This document shows positions 51,399 through 60,389 of a stretch of DNA of 64,000 nucleotides, piece after piece. This DNA is from Beijerinckiaceae bacterium (GTDB lineage Bacteria > Pseudomonadota > Alphaproteobacteria > Rhizobiales > Beijerinckiaceae). Below the pieces are notes generated by a model. That model made no database searches. It was not told the DNA's origin and was given only the letters and a program-made list of their open reading frames with translations. Every line of letters starts with the position of its first letter. The stretch's first letter is position 1. The translations under genes were made by a program, and so were the position numbers. The stretch covers positions 1 through 64,000 of the forward strand of contig CANGBX010000007.1 in NCBI GenBank assembly GCA_947452455.1, read 5' to 3'.

Positions 51399-54071
51399 TC
51401 AATGAGATGCTTTGACCATGCGGCGTAATTCGGGGAGACAAGATCCGCAATTGGTTCCCGCTTTTAGGTGTGCGCCGATCTCCTCGGCAGAAGTGACTTG
51501 ATCCTTTTCGATGAATTCCTGAATGGTGTTGAGGGAGACGCCAAAGCAAGCGCAGATCACAGGTCCTGAATCGGTAAGGCCTGCCGCGCTCTGCCCAGAA
51601 AGAACAGCTAGTCGCTCTAGCCCGCTCAATTTATCGCTTGCAAAATAAGCCTTGAGCCCGTTCCAGCTTAATTCTCTTCCGGCGGGAGCCAGAAAAAGAC
51701 AGGCCTCGATCCGTTCGTCTTTGAAAAAGGCAAGGCGATGTTCGCCGCAGCTTTCATCGTGAAATTCTGCCAAGGTGCAATCGTCAAGCATGCCTTGTAT
51801 CTGCGCATGGATTTTTTCGACATTCAGATCTGTTGCCAGCAACGCGCCTTGTGCGCCATCAATCGTCACGCGTGAAAACCAACTGTCTGGATCCAATGCC
51901 ATGGTTTCGCGCGAGAGCACAAACCCCTCATAGGCGAAATGAACAGGCGTGATGTTAATGGCTGTGGCCTTGAGTTCTGGCTGTCCCGAATAGCAATCGG
52001 TCGCGGGTTGGACAAGGGCACCGATGCGACCATGCGACGATGTTTCAGCGGTCCAGTGAATCGGGGCAAACACTTCACCTCTGCGTTGTCCTTCGCTGAC
52101 GCGTGCCCGCAGTATTGCTGTGCCATAGCGTGAGGTGAGACGAATGAATCCGCCATCTGAAATTTGATGCTGAGCTGCATCATCAGGATGAAGCGTCGCA
52201 AATGGCTCTGGCAGATGATGGCTAAGCCGCTGCGATAAGCCCGTGCGGGTCATGGTGTGCCATTGATCGCGTATGCGCCCCGTGTTTAGCAAAAGCGGGT
52301 AGATGTCATCAGGCGCGTCTTTCAGAGCAGGTTCTTCAAGCTGATGAAATTGCGCGCGCCTGTCGGGTGTGAAAAACCCGCCTTCTGAGAAAAGGCGCGT
52401 TTGCGGTTCCTCACCTTGGCGCAGTGGCCACTGAAAGGGCTGCATGCGTTCATACTGACTTTCTGAGGCTGAGTAGCCCGACAGATCGAAATCACGTGAT
52501 CCGTTATTTTCAAAACCCGACAAAGCTGCGTGCTCTGCAAAAATCTCAGCAGCCGAAGTAAAGGAAAAGGCCTTTTCAAAGCCTAAGCGTTTAGCGACTT
52601 CGCAGACGATCCACCAGTCGGGGCGAACCTCTTCCGGCATGGTGAGGAAAGGCCGTTGGCGAGATATGCGCCTTTCAGAATTGGTAACGGTTCCGTCTTT
52701 TTCACCCCACGCCGCGGCGGGCAACAGAATATGTGCGCCACAATTCAGCGTGTCATTGGAGCGCACCACTTCCGAGACGACGAAAAAATCAAGCCCGCGC
52801 AGGGCTTGGCGCACAAAATCAGCGCGTGGCAGAGAGGCCGCCGGATTTGTGGCCATGACCCAAAGCGCGTGAATATCGCCGCGCGCAATGGCATCAAACA
52901 TGGGGACGGCTTTGAGGCCCTCCTGATTTGCCATCGAGGTCGCGTTCCAAAAACGGCGCACGCGATCAATGTCGGCTGCTTGAAAATTCATATGGGCGGC
53001 AAGCATATTGGCAAGCCCGCCGACTTCACGTCCACCCATCGCATTAGGTTGGCCTGTCAGTGACAAGGGTCCGCTGCCGGGTTTACCGATGCGCCCTGTC
53101 GCCAGATGGCAATTGATCATGGCTTCAACTTTATCTGTGCCTTGTGCAGATTGATTGACGCCCTGGCTCCATGCCGTGACAGTGTTCGGGGTGGATAGCC
53201 ACAGAGTGATAAACTCTGTCAGAGCTTCTTGTGAAACGCCGCATTTGCGCGCAGCGCTGGTGAGATCAGGCGCTAATTGACGCGCGGATGCGAGAGCTTC
53301 CGGAAAACCTTTGGTGTGCGCGCCAATATAGGCTTCATCAATGAATCCACGATCTGCAATAGCAACCAGCAATGCCGAAAAAAGCACGCTGTCCATACCC
53401 GGCGCGATGGGTAGAAAGAGATCTGCTTCATCGGCACTTGCCGTTTGGCGCGGATCAATAACAACGATTTTAGCGCCACGCTCTTGGCGGTTTTTGACCA
53501 TACGTTGAAAAAGAACCGGATGGCACCAAGCAGCATTCGAACCGGTCAATACAATCAGGTCAGCCTGATCAAGATCTTCGTAATTTCCCGGCACTGTATC
53601 AGCGCCAAAGGCGCGGCGATGACCGGCAACAGAAGAGGCCATGCAGAGGCGTGAGTTGGTGTCGACATTGGCAGTCCCAAGAAACCCTTTCATGAGTTTA
53701 TTGGCGACATAATAATCTTCTGTCAGCAATTGGCCTGAGAGATAGAAAGCCGTTGCCTCGGGACCGTGCGCATCTATGATTTTTTGCCAACCGTCTGCTA
53801 TGCCATCCAGCGCATCATCCCAGCTCGCGCGCGTATAAGTGCCGCGTGTATTGCGCATCATCGGGTGGAGCAGGCGTGTCTCCAGCCCGAGTGTCTCGCC
53901 CAGTGCGGATCCTTTGGAGCAGAGGCGTCCGAAATTGGCAGGATGCGACGTATCCCCCGCAATTTCCGCGCCGCCTTTGCCATCGGGTGTTGCCAGAACC
54001 CCGCAACCAACCCCGCAATAGGGGCAGGTTGTTTGGACAGAAGGTTTTTCGCCAAGAGGGGCATTCATCAA
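51399..54071 (-). CDS. nasA: Assimilatory nitrate reductase catalytic subunit
   Basis: An 890-residue molybdopterin oxidoreductase. The N-terminal 4Fe-4S site is TTCPYCGVGCGV with a fourth Cys in GRLCSKG. The bis-MGD segments STNTVTAWSQGVNQ-like and TGRIGKPGSGPLSLTGQPNA follow. A C-terminal BFD-type 2Fe-2S domain has C-x-C (ICACFGVSL) and CGSC (GTNCGSCLPEL). It reduces nitrate to nitrite in the cytoplasm. Length and domain set fit NasA/NarB. It is the last gene of the nitrate operon. Confidence 0.95.
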   Translation of the reverse strand: MMNAPLGEKPSVQTTCPYCGVGCGVLATPDGKGGAEIAGDTSHPANFGRLCSKGSALGETLGLETRLLHPMMRNTRGTYTRASWDDALDGIADGWQKIIDAHGPEATAFYLSGQLLTEDYYVANKLMKGFLGTANVDTNSRLCMASSVAGHRRAFGADTVPGNYEDLDQADLIVLTGSNAAWCHPVLFQRMVKNRQERGAKIVVIDPRQTASADEADLFLPIAPGMDSVLFSALLVAIADRGFIDEAYIGAHTKGFPEALASARQLAPDLTSAARKCGVSQEALTEFITLWLSTPNTVTAWSQGVNQSAQGTDKVEAMINCHLATGRIGKPGSGPLSLTGQPNAMGGREVGGLANMLAAHMNFQAADIDRVRRFWNATSMANQEGLKAVPMFDAIARGDIHALWVMATNPAASLPRADFVRQALRGLDFFVVSEVVRSNDTLNCGAHILLPAAAWGEKDGTVTNSERRISRQRPFLTMPEEVRPDWWIVCEVAKRLGFEKAFSFTSAAEIFAEHAALSGFENNGSRDFDLSGYSASESQYERMQPFQWPLRQGEEPQTRLFSEGGFFTPDRRAQFHQLEEPALKDAPDDIYPLLLNTGRIRDQWHTMTRTGLSQRLSHHLPEPFATLHPDDAAQHQISDGGFIRLTSRYGTAILRARVSEGQRRGEVFAPIHWTAETSSHGRIGALVQPATDCYSGQPELKATAINITPVHFAYEGFVLSRETMALDPDSWFSRVTIDGAQGALLATDLNVEKIHAQIQGMLDDCTLAEFHDESCGEHRLAFFKDERIEACLFLAPAGRELSWNGLKAYFASDKLSGLERLAVLSGQSAAGLTDSGPVICACFGVSLNTIQEFIEKDQVTSAEEIGAHLKAGTNCGSCLPELRRMVKASH

Positions 54072-55660
54072 TAAACATCCGCTTGATAGCGGCCGGCTTT
54101 CTTGAGGTTGGCGATAAAGGTTTTGGCTTCGTCGCCAGTGACGCCGCTTTCTTGCGCAATGATATCGGTGAGCGCTTGTTCGACATCTTTCGCCATCCGT
54201 TTGGCGTCACCGCAAATGTAAAAATGCGCACCGCGTTGCAGCCAGTTCCAGATGTCAGATCCGGCTTCGCGCATGCGGTCTTGCACATAGACTTTTTGCA
54301 CGCCATCGCGTGACCATGCTGTTGAGAGTTTGGTCAGTGCGCCCTTTGCCATGAGGGCCGATAATTCATCGCGATAGAAGAAATCGCTTGCTTCGTGCTG
54401 GTGGCCAAAAAAGAGCCAAGCTCCACCTTGTGCCTTTTGGGCAAGACGCTCCTGCAAGAAAGCACGAAAAGGCGCGATGCCTGTGCCGGGCCCAACCATC
54501 ATGATGGGCAGATTGGAATCTTGCGGCAAAGCAAAACCATGCGCTTTCTGCACATAGATATTGAGCGGCGCACCTTCCGGCAGGCGTTCGGCAAACCATG
54601 TCGAGGCCACGCCAAGGCGTGAGCGCGCCCCGATTGTATAGCGCACAGTATCAATGGTGAGTGTGACGTGCCCCGCATGGGCGCGCGGTGAGGAAGAGAT
54701 GGAATATAGGCGCGGCTGCAGGGGTTCTAGCGATTCAACAAATGCTTCTGGATCGGGCCGGATGCCTGCAAATTTTTCAAGGGCTGCCAGCACGTCAAGA
54801 TCTTTGGCATCGCCATCGGGGTCTTCTCCGCGCGCCAAAGCCTGCGCCTTGAGGCGGCGCTCGCCGCCTACCAGATAAGAGATGAATTGAAAGAGCATGT
54901 CTGGCGCAGCGCCCAGCGACATGTCCTCGATCAACACATCGCGCAAGGATTTTCCGGCAATCGGAAAATCGGCAGGTGCACCAAGAGCGGTAATGACGCT
55001 ATCAGCGAGTGCGGGGTCATTGCGGGCAAAAACGCCAAGCGAATCGCCGACCTCATAAGTCATCCCCGAGGACGAGAGATCGATTTCAATATGATTGGTG
55101 ATTTTTTCTGAGCCCTCGCCATTGAGGCGGCGGCGCGAGACAAAGCGCGCCTCAACGGGCGCATTGCGTGAATAACCGCGTTCGCCCTGCGGCTCAGGCT
55201 CTTTTTTCGTATTGCGCTCATCGGGGCCGACAACGCCGCCACCCATTTCCTCGACAAGCTTTTTGAGCATGCGGGCCGTGTCTTTGCCGCCCGGTGCGCA
55301 AAGATTGAGGCGACCCTCAGCCTGATCGGCAATAGCTTTGGAATAGGCGGCGCAATCATAGCCGCATTGGCCGCAATCTTGCTGCGCCATGGCAGCCATC
55401 ATGCGCCGCGCCAGCGGTTTGCCATCGGCCAATTTCATCCGCTCGTCGATCGCCATAGCCGGATCATGCCAAGGCGCATCATCTTCTTGCGCCTGTGCAG
55501 ATGACAAAACAGGTGCGTCTGTTCCTGTGAGCGGCGTCACATGTGTCTCAAGCGCCAGCGCTCCGGCCAAGAAGCCCGATAGCCATGCCCGCTGCTCGGC
55601 AGTGAAGGGCGCGCTTTCGGGAATGATTGGAATAACGGGAATCGGCGAGGCGGCGTTCAT
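54068..55660 (-). CDS. CysJ-like flavoprotein with Fe-S motif, electron donor for nitrite/nitrate reductase
   Basis: A 530-residue NAD(P)H reductase. Residues 18-40 (FTAEQRAWLSGFLAGALAL) match a docking-like helix also present in NirA. A CGQCGYDCAAYSKAIADQ motif at about 96-114 suggests a 4Fe-4S cluster (C-x2-C-x3-C and a later C near LNLCAPGG). After that come the FAD domain (RLYSISSSPRAH) and the NADPH domain (GPGTGIAPFRAFLQER, FYICGDAKRMAKDVE). The flavodoxin domain of true CysJ is missing and the Fe-S part seems to replace it. It overlaps both neighbours by four bases. Confidence 0.88.
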   Translation of the reverse strand: MNAASPIPVIPIIPESAPFTAEQRAWLSGFLAGALALETHVTPLTGTDAPVLSSAQAQEDDAPWHDPAMAIDERMKLADGKPLARRMMAAMAQQDCGQCGYDCAAYSKAIADQAEGRLNLCAPGGKDTARMLKKLVEEMGGGVVGPDERNTKKEPEPQGERGYSRNAPVEARFVSRRRLNGEGSEKITNHIEIDLSSSGMTYEVGDSLGVFARNDPALADSVITALGAPADFPIAGKSLRDVLIEDMSLGAAPDMLFQFISYLVGGERRLKAQALARGEDPDGDAKDLDVLAALEKFAGIRPDPEAFVESLEPLQPRLYSISSSPRAHAGHVTLTIDTVRYTIGARSRLGVASTWFAERLPEGAPLNIYVQKAHGFALPQDSNLPIMMVGPGTGIAPFRAFLQERLAQKAQGGAWLFFGHQHEASDFFYRDELSALMAKGALTKLSTAWSRDGVQKVYVQDRMREAGSDIWNWLQRGAHFYICGDAKRMAKDVEQALTDIIAQESGVTGDEAKTFIANLKKAGRYQADVY

Positions 55661-57396
55661 TGGAGAAAGCCCTTCAATGTTTCGACATTGTGTCGTGCAG
55701 TGAAAGATTGAAAGCTTTCGGTCGGTGATGTGCGGTGGCTCTTATAGGCCTGCAACAATTTTTCGATGATGAGCGGGGCTTCTGTCGCTTTCACATCAGA
55801 TTGTAAAAGTCGGCCAATGGCTGCCTGATCTGCATAGCCGCCACCAATATGCAGATGATAGCCCTCAACCTGATCGCCGTCCTCATTGATTGTGACTTTG
55901 GCGCCAATCAAGCCGATATCGCCGATATAATGCTGCGCGCAGGAATGGTGACAGCCTGTCAGGTGGATATTGATGGGCGCGTCCACATCGATACGCGCAT
56001 CCATATGATCGGCGATTTTCAAGGCATGGCCTTTGGTGTCAGAGGCCGCAAATTTGCAACCCTGATTTCCTGTGCATGCCACAAGTCCCGCTCTGACATT
56101 CGAGACATCAAAGCGAAGGCCCGCTGCTACGAGAGCTGCTTGAGCTCCGGTCATTTGCTCATCAGCAATGCCGGAGAGAATCAGATTTTGCCAGACAGTG
56201 AGGCGAATATCGCCATCGCCGAATTGACGGGCAATTTTGGCAATGGCGCGCATTTCAAACGCCGTCATTTTTCCCAAAGGCGTCCAGACGCCCAGCCAAT
56301 TGAGGCCCTTTTGTTTCTGATGATGAGCGCCAATATGGGCCAGCCGGTTGACGCTGGGGCGGGTCTTGATGAAGCTCGCATCAATCTTTGTCAGCTCTCG
56401 GCCGAGTTGCTTTTCGACCTCTTCGACAAATTTTGCAAAGCCCCAGGAATCGAGCACATATTTCAAGCGTGCTTTGGCACGATTGGTGCGATCACCATGC
56501 GCGATGAAGACGCGAATAATCGCATCAGCAATGGGTGTCGCATCATCAACTGGCAAGATCACGCCTGTGTCTCGTGCCAAATCCTTGTGGCCGGTAATGC
56601 CACCCAAGGCGAGGCGATAATAAATGCCCGGCGCTATGGGGGCGCCGTCCATCACTTCGACGGCTTGAAAGCCGATATCATTGGTTTCTTCGAGCGTTGC
56701 AATTTGTCCGCCACCATCGAAGGAGACGTTGAATTTGCGTGGCAGGCCATAGAGCGTGCGGTCATTGAGAATATGGTGGTGCCAGCGATTGGCATGCGGG
56801 CGCGTGTCGAGCAATTCCTGCGGGTCAATGCCGGCTGTGGCGGCACCCGTGACATTGCGGATATTGTCGGCGCCCGAGCCTTTTGACGTGATGCCAAGCG
56901 CCACCAATTCTTCGAGAAGATCGGGCGCATTTTCAGCTTTGATTTCGCGGATCTGCAAATTCGCACGTGTGGTGACATGGGTATAGCCACCGCCAAGGCG
57001 TTCAGCAATGTCGGCAACGCCTTCAAACTGCCAGGCATTGAGAATGCCATTTGGAATGCGCATGCGGCACATATAGGAATTTTGTGCTGGCGCCACATAA
57101 AAGAGGCCGTGATAGCGCCAGCGAAAATTATCATCGGGTTTCGGATAGGTGCCGGCTTTGGCTTGCGTGCGGAAGCGTGCATAGGCATCAAACGGATGCT
57201 CTTCACGCTTCCACTTTTCCTGATCGACAAGTTTTCCGCCGGCCGCTGTTGTTTGATTCTGGGCTTCAAAATGTGGCGCATCTGGTCCGCTGGGTGCCGC
57301 TGTGGCCTCACCCTTGCGCAAGTTCGGGGATGATTTGAGCCCCGACATAAAGCCTTCGAGATAGCGCTTTTGCTCAGGGCTAAAGTCTTGGCTCAT
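55657..57396 (-). CDS. nirA: Ferredoxin-type nitrite reductase (siroheme)
   Basis: A 579-residue siroheme enzyme reducing nitrite to ammonium. The siroheme/4Fe-4S cysteines are ACTGNQGCKFA (C-x5-C) and TGCHHSCAQH (C-x3-C). NIRNVTGAATAGIDP is the usual substrate-side segment. The ATG at 57396 follows GGAGG. The N-terminal FSPEQKRYLEGFMSGLK resembles the start of the flavoprotein encoded next. A sulfite reductase cannot be excluded from motifs alone, but the nitrate context decides. Confidence 0.92.
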   Translation of the reverse strand: MSQDFSPEQKRYLEGFMSGLKSSPNLRKGEATAAPSGPDAPHFEAQNQTTAAGGKLVDQEKWKREEHPFDAYARFRTQAKAGTYPKPDDNFRWRYHGLFYVAPAQNSYMCRMRIPNGILNAWQFEGVADIAERLGGGYTHVTTRANLQIREIKAENAPDLLEELVALGITSKGSGADNIRNVTGAATAGIDPQELLDTRPHANRWHHHILNDRTLYGLPRKFNVSFDGGGQIATLEETNDIGFQAVEVMDGAPIAPGIYYRLALGGITGHKDLARDTGVILPVDDATPIADAIIRVFIAHGDRTNRAKARLKYVLDSWGFAKFVEEVEKQLGRELTKIDASFIKTRPSVNRLAHIGAHHQKQKGLNWLGVWTPLGKMTAFEMRAIAKIARQFGDGDIRLTVWQNLILSGIADEQMTGAQAALVAAGLRFDVSNVRAGLVACTGNQGCKFAASDTKGHALKIADHMDARIDVDAPINIHLTGCHHSCAQHYIGDIGLIGAKVTINEDGDQVEGYHLHIGGGYADQAAIGRLLQSDVKATEAPLIIEKLLQAYKSHRTSPTESFQSFTARHNVETLKGFLQ

Positions 57397-57397
57397 G

Positions 57398-58624
57398 TCA
57401 CGCTGCCTCCCGCAGAGCAAGTTCACGGCCGAAGACGAGGAGCGCGCGCATGTCATCGACCGGTGTTTGCTGACGGATCAAATCTGCATACCAGAGACCG
57501 TCTGCTGTGTCGCCATACAAGACGCAGCCGATCAGATATGTCTTCTCTTCTCGTTTTTCCAGAATTAGTTTGCGATAGGTCTTCAACCCACGATCGCGCA
57601 GCACAATGTTTTGTGTGTCTTTGCTTCCCAGAAAATCTCCGGCTGAAAACAATTTGATGCCGTGAACCTTCAAATTTGTGGCTGTAATGCTGCCTGCATA
57701 AGTCGCGACCTCATTGGCCAAATGGGTAGCCAGCACGCGAGCTTGTTCATAAGCAGGTTCAACAAGACCATAAGCAATGCCGCGATGCTCAGCGCATTCA
57801 CCCAGAGCAAAAATGCTCGGATCAGATGTTGTCATGTGGTCATCGACAAGAATGCCGCGCGCAGTTGTCAGGCCGGCTGCTTGGGCAAGTTCAATATGGG
57901 GGCGAATGCCGACGGCCATAACAACAAGATCAGCTTTGATCAGTGTGCCATCAGCAAGCTCCACTGCTTCGACGCTATCTTTGCCGTGGATCATTTTTGT
58001 TTGTGCGGACAGGTGAAAGGAAATACCGCGTGCCGCAATATCATCGCGCAACATGGTGGCTGCTTCACCATCGAGCTGACGCTCCATCAATCGGTCCATG
58101 AGATGGATCACGTTTGTAGGAATATCAGCTTTCGCCAATCCATAAGCGGCTTCGAGCCCAAGCAGGCCCCCGCCAATCACGACAGCAGATGCTTTCGCAG
58201 CTATGGCCGATTGCATTTTTTCAATATCTGCCAGATCACGGAAGGTGATCACGCCATCAAGATCAGCCCCTGGAAGCGGCAGCATGATAGGCCTGGAGCC
58301 GGTGGCAATGACCAGCAGATCAAAGGTAAGAGTAGAGCCGCTTGTGAGGGTGAGTGTTTTCGAGCTGCGGTCGATGCCACACACCTTTTGCCCTGTCAGG
58401 GTTTGGATGTGATGTTGGCCCCACCATTCGGGCTTTTTCAATTCAAGTTCGTTTTCATCCAGATCGCCGGCAAGCAAAGAAGAGAGCAACACGCGGTTAT
58501 AGGGAAGGCTTGCCTCATCCCCGATCATGCAAATGTCGAAGGAATCGGGGGTGTGCCGCACCAATTCTTCAACAAGGCGCGTGGCGGCCATGCCCATTCC
58601 AATAATGATGAGGCGCCTTTTCAT
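57398..58624 (-). CDS. FAD-dependent NAD(P)H oxidoreductase (NirB N-domain type)
   Basis: A 408-residue pyridine nucleotide-disulfide oxidoreductase-like protein. FAD fold IIIGMGMAATRLVEEL at the N-terminus, NAD fold VVIGGGLLGLEAAYGL near 150, and the closing FAD segment SDPSIFALGECAEHRG near 277. It corresponds to the N-terminal half of NirB/NasC and would pass electrons to nitrate or nitrite reductase. The ATG at 58624 behind GAGG is preferred over the GTG at 58633. Confidence 0.88.
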   Translation of the reverse strand: MKRRLIIIGMGMAATRLVEELVRHTPDSFDICMIGDEASLPYNRVLLSSLLAGDLDENELELKKPEWWGQHHIQTLTGQKVCGIDRSSKTLTLTSGSTLTFDLLVIATGSRPIMLPLPGADLDGVITFRDLADIEKMQSAIAAKASAVVIGGGLLGLEAAYGLAKADIPTNVIHLMDRLMERQLDGEAATMLRDDIAARGISFHLSAQTKMIHGKDSVEAVELADGTLIKADLVVMAVGIRPHIELAQAAGLTTARGILVDDHMTTSDPSIFALGECAEHRGIAYGLVEPAYEQARVLATHLANEVATYAGSITATNLKVHGIKLFSAGDFLGSKDTQNIVLRDRGLKTYRKLILEKREEKTYLIGCVLYGDTADGLWYADLIRQQTPVDDMRALLVFGRELALREAA

Positions 58625-58629
58625 GTGCC

Positions 58630-59424
58630 TCACGCAGCTTCAACAAAGCGATGACGCTCGTAGAGAAATTTCAAAACAGCTTCGCGTGCAGCAATGTAAT
58701 CAGGGTCGGCGACAAGCTCGAGGCGCTTGCGTGGGCGAGCCAGATTCACTGACAGCACATCACCAATCGTCGCCGATGGGCCATTGGTCATCATCACAAT
58801 GCGATCTGACAGCAGGACGGCTTCATCCACATCATGCGTGATCATGATCATCGTATTCTTCAGCGTTGCATGAATTTGCATGACAGAATCTTGCAAATGC
58901 GCACGCGTCAGAGCATCCAGCGCACCGAAAGGCTCATCCAGAAGGAGGATTTTGGGCTCGATCGCGAGTGCGCGGGCAATCCCCACGCGCTGCTTCATGC
59001 CGCCGGAAATCTCGGAAGGGCGCTTGTCTTTGGCATGTGCCATCTGCACCAGATCAAGATTGTGCAGAATCCATTGACGCCGCTCGCTGCGTGACTTTGA
59101 TGAGCCGAAGACTTTATCGACCGCCAATGCCACATTGTCATAGACCGTCAGCCAAGGCAGGAGAGAGTGGTTCTGGAACACGACAGCGCGTTCGGGCCCC
59201 GGCGCATTGACTTCGCGATCTTCGAGAAGAACGGCGCCAGTTGTGACTGGGATGAGGCCGGCGATGAGATTGAGGAGCGTGGATTTACCGCATCCTGAAT
59301 GGCCGATCATCGAGACGATTTCGCCCTCGTTGATAACGAGATTAATGTCGCGGAGCACTTCTGTTTCGCTAGAGCCGCGGCGGAACGTCTTGGAAATATG
59401 ATCGAGCTTGAGATAGGCTGCCAT
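58630..59424 (-). CDS. nrtD: Nitrate ABC importer ATPase
   Basis: A 264-residue ATPase with Walker A GHSGCGKST, signature ISGGMKQR and Walker B ILLLDEPFGALD. Segments VFQNHSLLPWLTVYDNVALAV and ITHDVDEAVLLSDRIVMMTNGPSA match nitrate-type NrtD. Start ATG at 59424 (an in-frame TTG at 59433 is less likely). It follows nrtB in the operon nrtA-nrtB-nrtD. Confidence 0.93.
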   Translation of the reverse strand: MAAYLKLDHISKTFRRGSSETEVLRDINLVINEGEIVSMIGHSGCGKSTLLNLIAGLIPVTTGAVLLEDREVNAPGPERAVVFQNHSLLPWLTVYDNVALAVDKVFGSSKSRSERRQWILHNLDLVQMAHAKDKRPSEISGGMKQRVGIARALAIEPKILLLDEPFGALDALTRAHLQDSVMQIHATLKNTMIMITHDVDEAVLLSDRIVMMTNGPSATIGDVLSVNLARPRKRLELVADPDYIAAREAVLKFLYERHRFVEAA

Positions 59425-59436
59425 GATCTTCAATCC

Positions 59437-60333
59437 TCAAGAAGCTGATGTGCCGCGCGACACAAGCGAGCCGATTGCGCCAACAATGCGATCCAGCACG
59501 AAACCGACAATGCCGATGTAGAAAAGCGCCACGACAATGTCGGGCAGGCGCGATGAATTCCATGCGTCCCAGATGAAGAAGCCTATGCCAACACCGCCTG
59601 TCAGCATTTCTGCCGCCACGATCGCCAGCCACGCCAGACCAATGCCGATGCGTAGCCCCGTGAAAATATAGGGCGCTGCTGAAGGCAGCATGATCTTCCA
59701 GAAAAATTCGAAATGGTTGAGGCGCAAGACCTCTGCGACATTGCGATAATCTTGCGGGATGTTGCGAACACCCACCGCTGTATTGATCAGAATCGGCCAG
59801 ATAGAGGTGATAAAGATCACGAAAATCGCTGATGGTTGGGAATCGCGAAAGGCTGCTAGCGAGATCGGCAACCACGCGAGCGGGGGTACAGTGCGCAAGA
59901 TTTGAAAGATCGGATCAAGCCCGCGCATGGCCCAGATCGATTGTCCGATCACCGCGCCAACGAGAATGCCCACAATGGCTGCAAAACCAAAACCAATACC
60001 GACACGCTGAAGCGATGTCAGCGTGCGCCAACCCAAGCCAATATCTTGTGGCCCGTTGCGAAAGAAAGGATCCACGATGAGGTCTTGTGCTTCGCGCCAC
60101 ACGGTCAGTGGCGAGGGCAAGGTTGCGCCGGGCCTTCCGAAAGCGATTTGCCAGATGAGAAAAATAACGCCAGCGCAAATCAGGGGCGGCAGAACATTGG
60201 CAGCAAATGTTCTTGCCATCCGGACCAGCTTTTGACGCCGGGCAGATGATGTCGCAGGCTTGAGCGCAATGACCTGTGCTTGTCCTTTTGTCACGGAATG
60301 ATCGGCTTTCGGTTTGAGCGCTGCGAGCGACAT
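59437..60333 (-). CDS. nrtB: Nitrate ABC importer permease
   Basis: A 298-residue permease with a 40-residue hydrophilic N-terminus and about six membrane segments. The EAA-type loop reads VLRLNHFEFFWKIMLPSAAP, and AWLAIVAAEMLTGGVGIGFF is typical for NrtB. It lies 56 bases after nrtA with a hairpin in between. Confidence 0.93.
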   Translation of the reverse strand: MSLAALKPKADHSVTKGQAQVIALKPATSSARRQKLVRMARTFAANVLPPLICAGVIFLIWQIAFGRPGATLPSPLTVWREAQDLIVDPFFRNGPQDIGLGWRTLTSLQRVGIGFGFAAIVGILVGAVIGQSIWAMRGLDPIFQILRTVPPLAWLPISLAAFRDSQPSAIFVIFITSIWPILINTAVGVRNIPQDYRNVAEVLRLNHFEFFWKIMLPSAAPYIFTGLRIGIGLAWLAIVAAEMLTGGVGIGFFIWDAWNSSRLPDIVVALFYIGIVGFVLDRIVGAIGSLVSRGTSAS

Positions 60334-60350
60334 GATCTCTGGCTTTCAAG

Positions 60351-60382
60351 AAAAATGGCCGACGACAGGCACGTCGTCGGCC
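60351..60382 (-). terminator. Attenuator-like hairpin between nrtA and nrtB
   Basis: On the minus strand GGCCGACGAC-GTGCCT-GTCGTCGGCC is a 10-bp stem followed by ATTTTTC. Within an operon it should cause partial termination, giving more NrtA than membrane subunits, parallel to the phnD-phnE hairpin. Confidence 0.65.
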
Positions 60383-60389
60383 GCATCAT

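Noticed and set aside
55849-56886. A 345-codon plus-strand frame opposite nirA
   Set aside because: Its protein has no domain pattern and it mirrors a highly conserved gene on the other strand.
55657-57396. Sulfite reductase (CysI) instead of nitrite reductase
   Set aside because: The siroheme motifs are common to both, but the gene lies between nitrate import and nitrate reductase genes; kept only as a remote alternative.
57662-58654. A 330-codon plus-strand frame opposite the FAD oxidoreductase
   Set aside because: Composition is untypical (many Cys, His, Ala) and the opposite strand carries clear FAD and NAD motifs.
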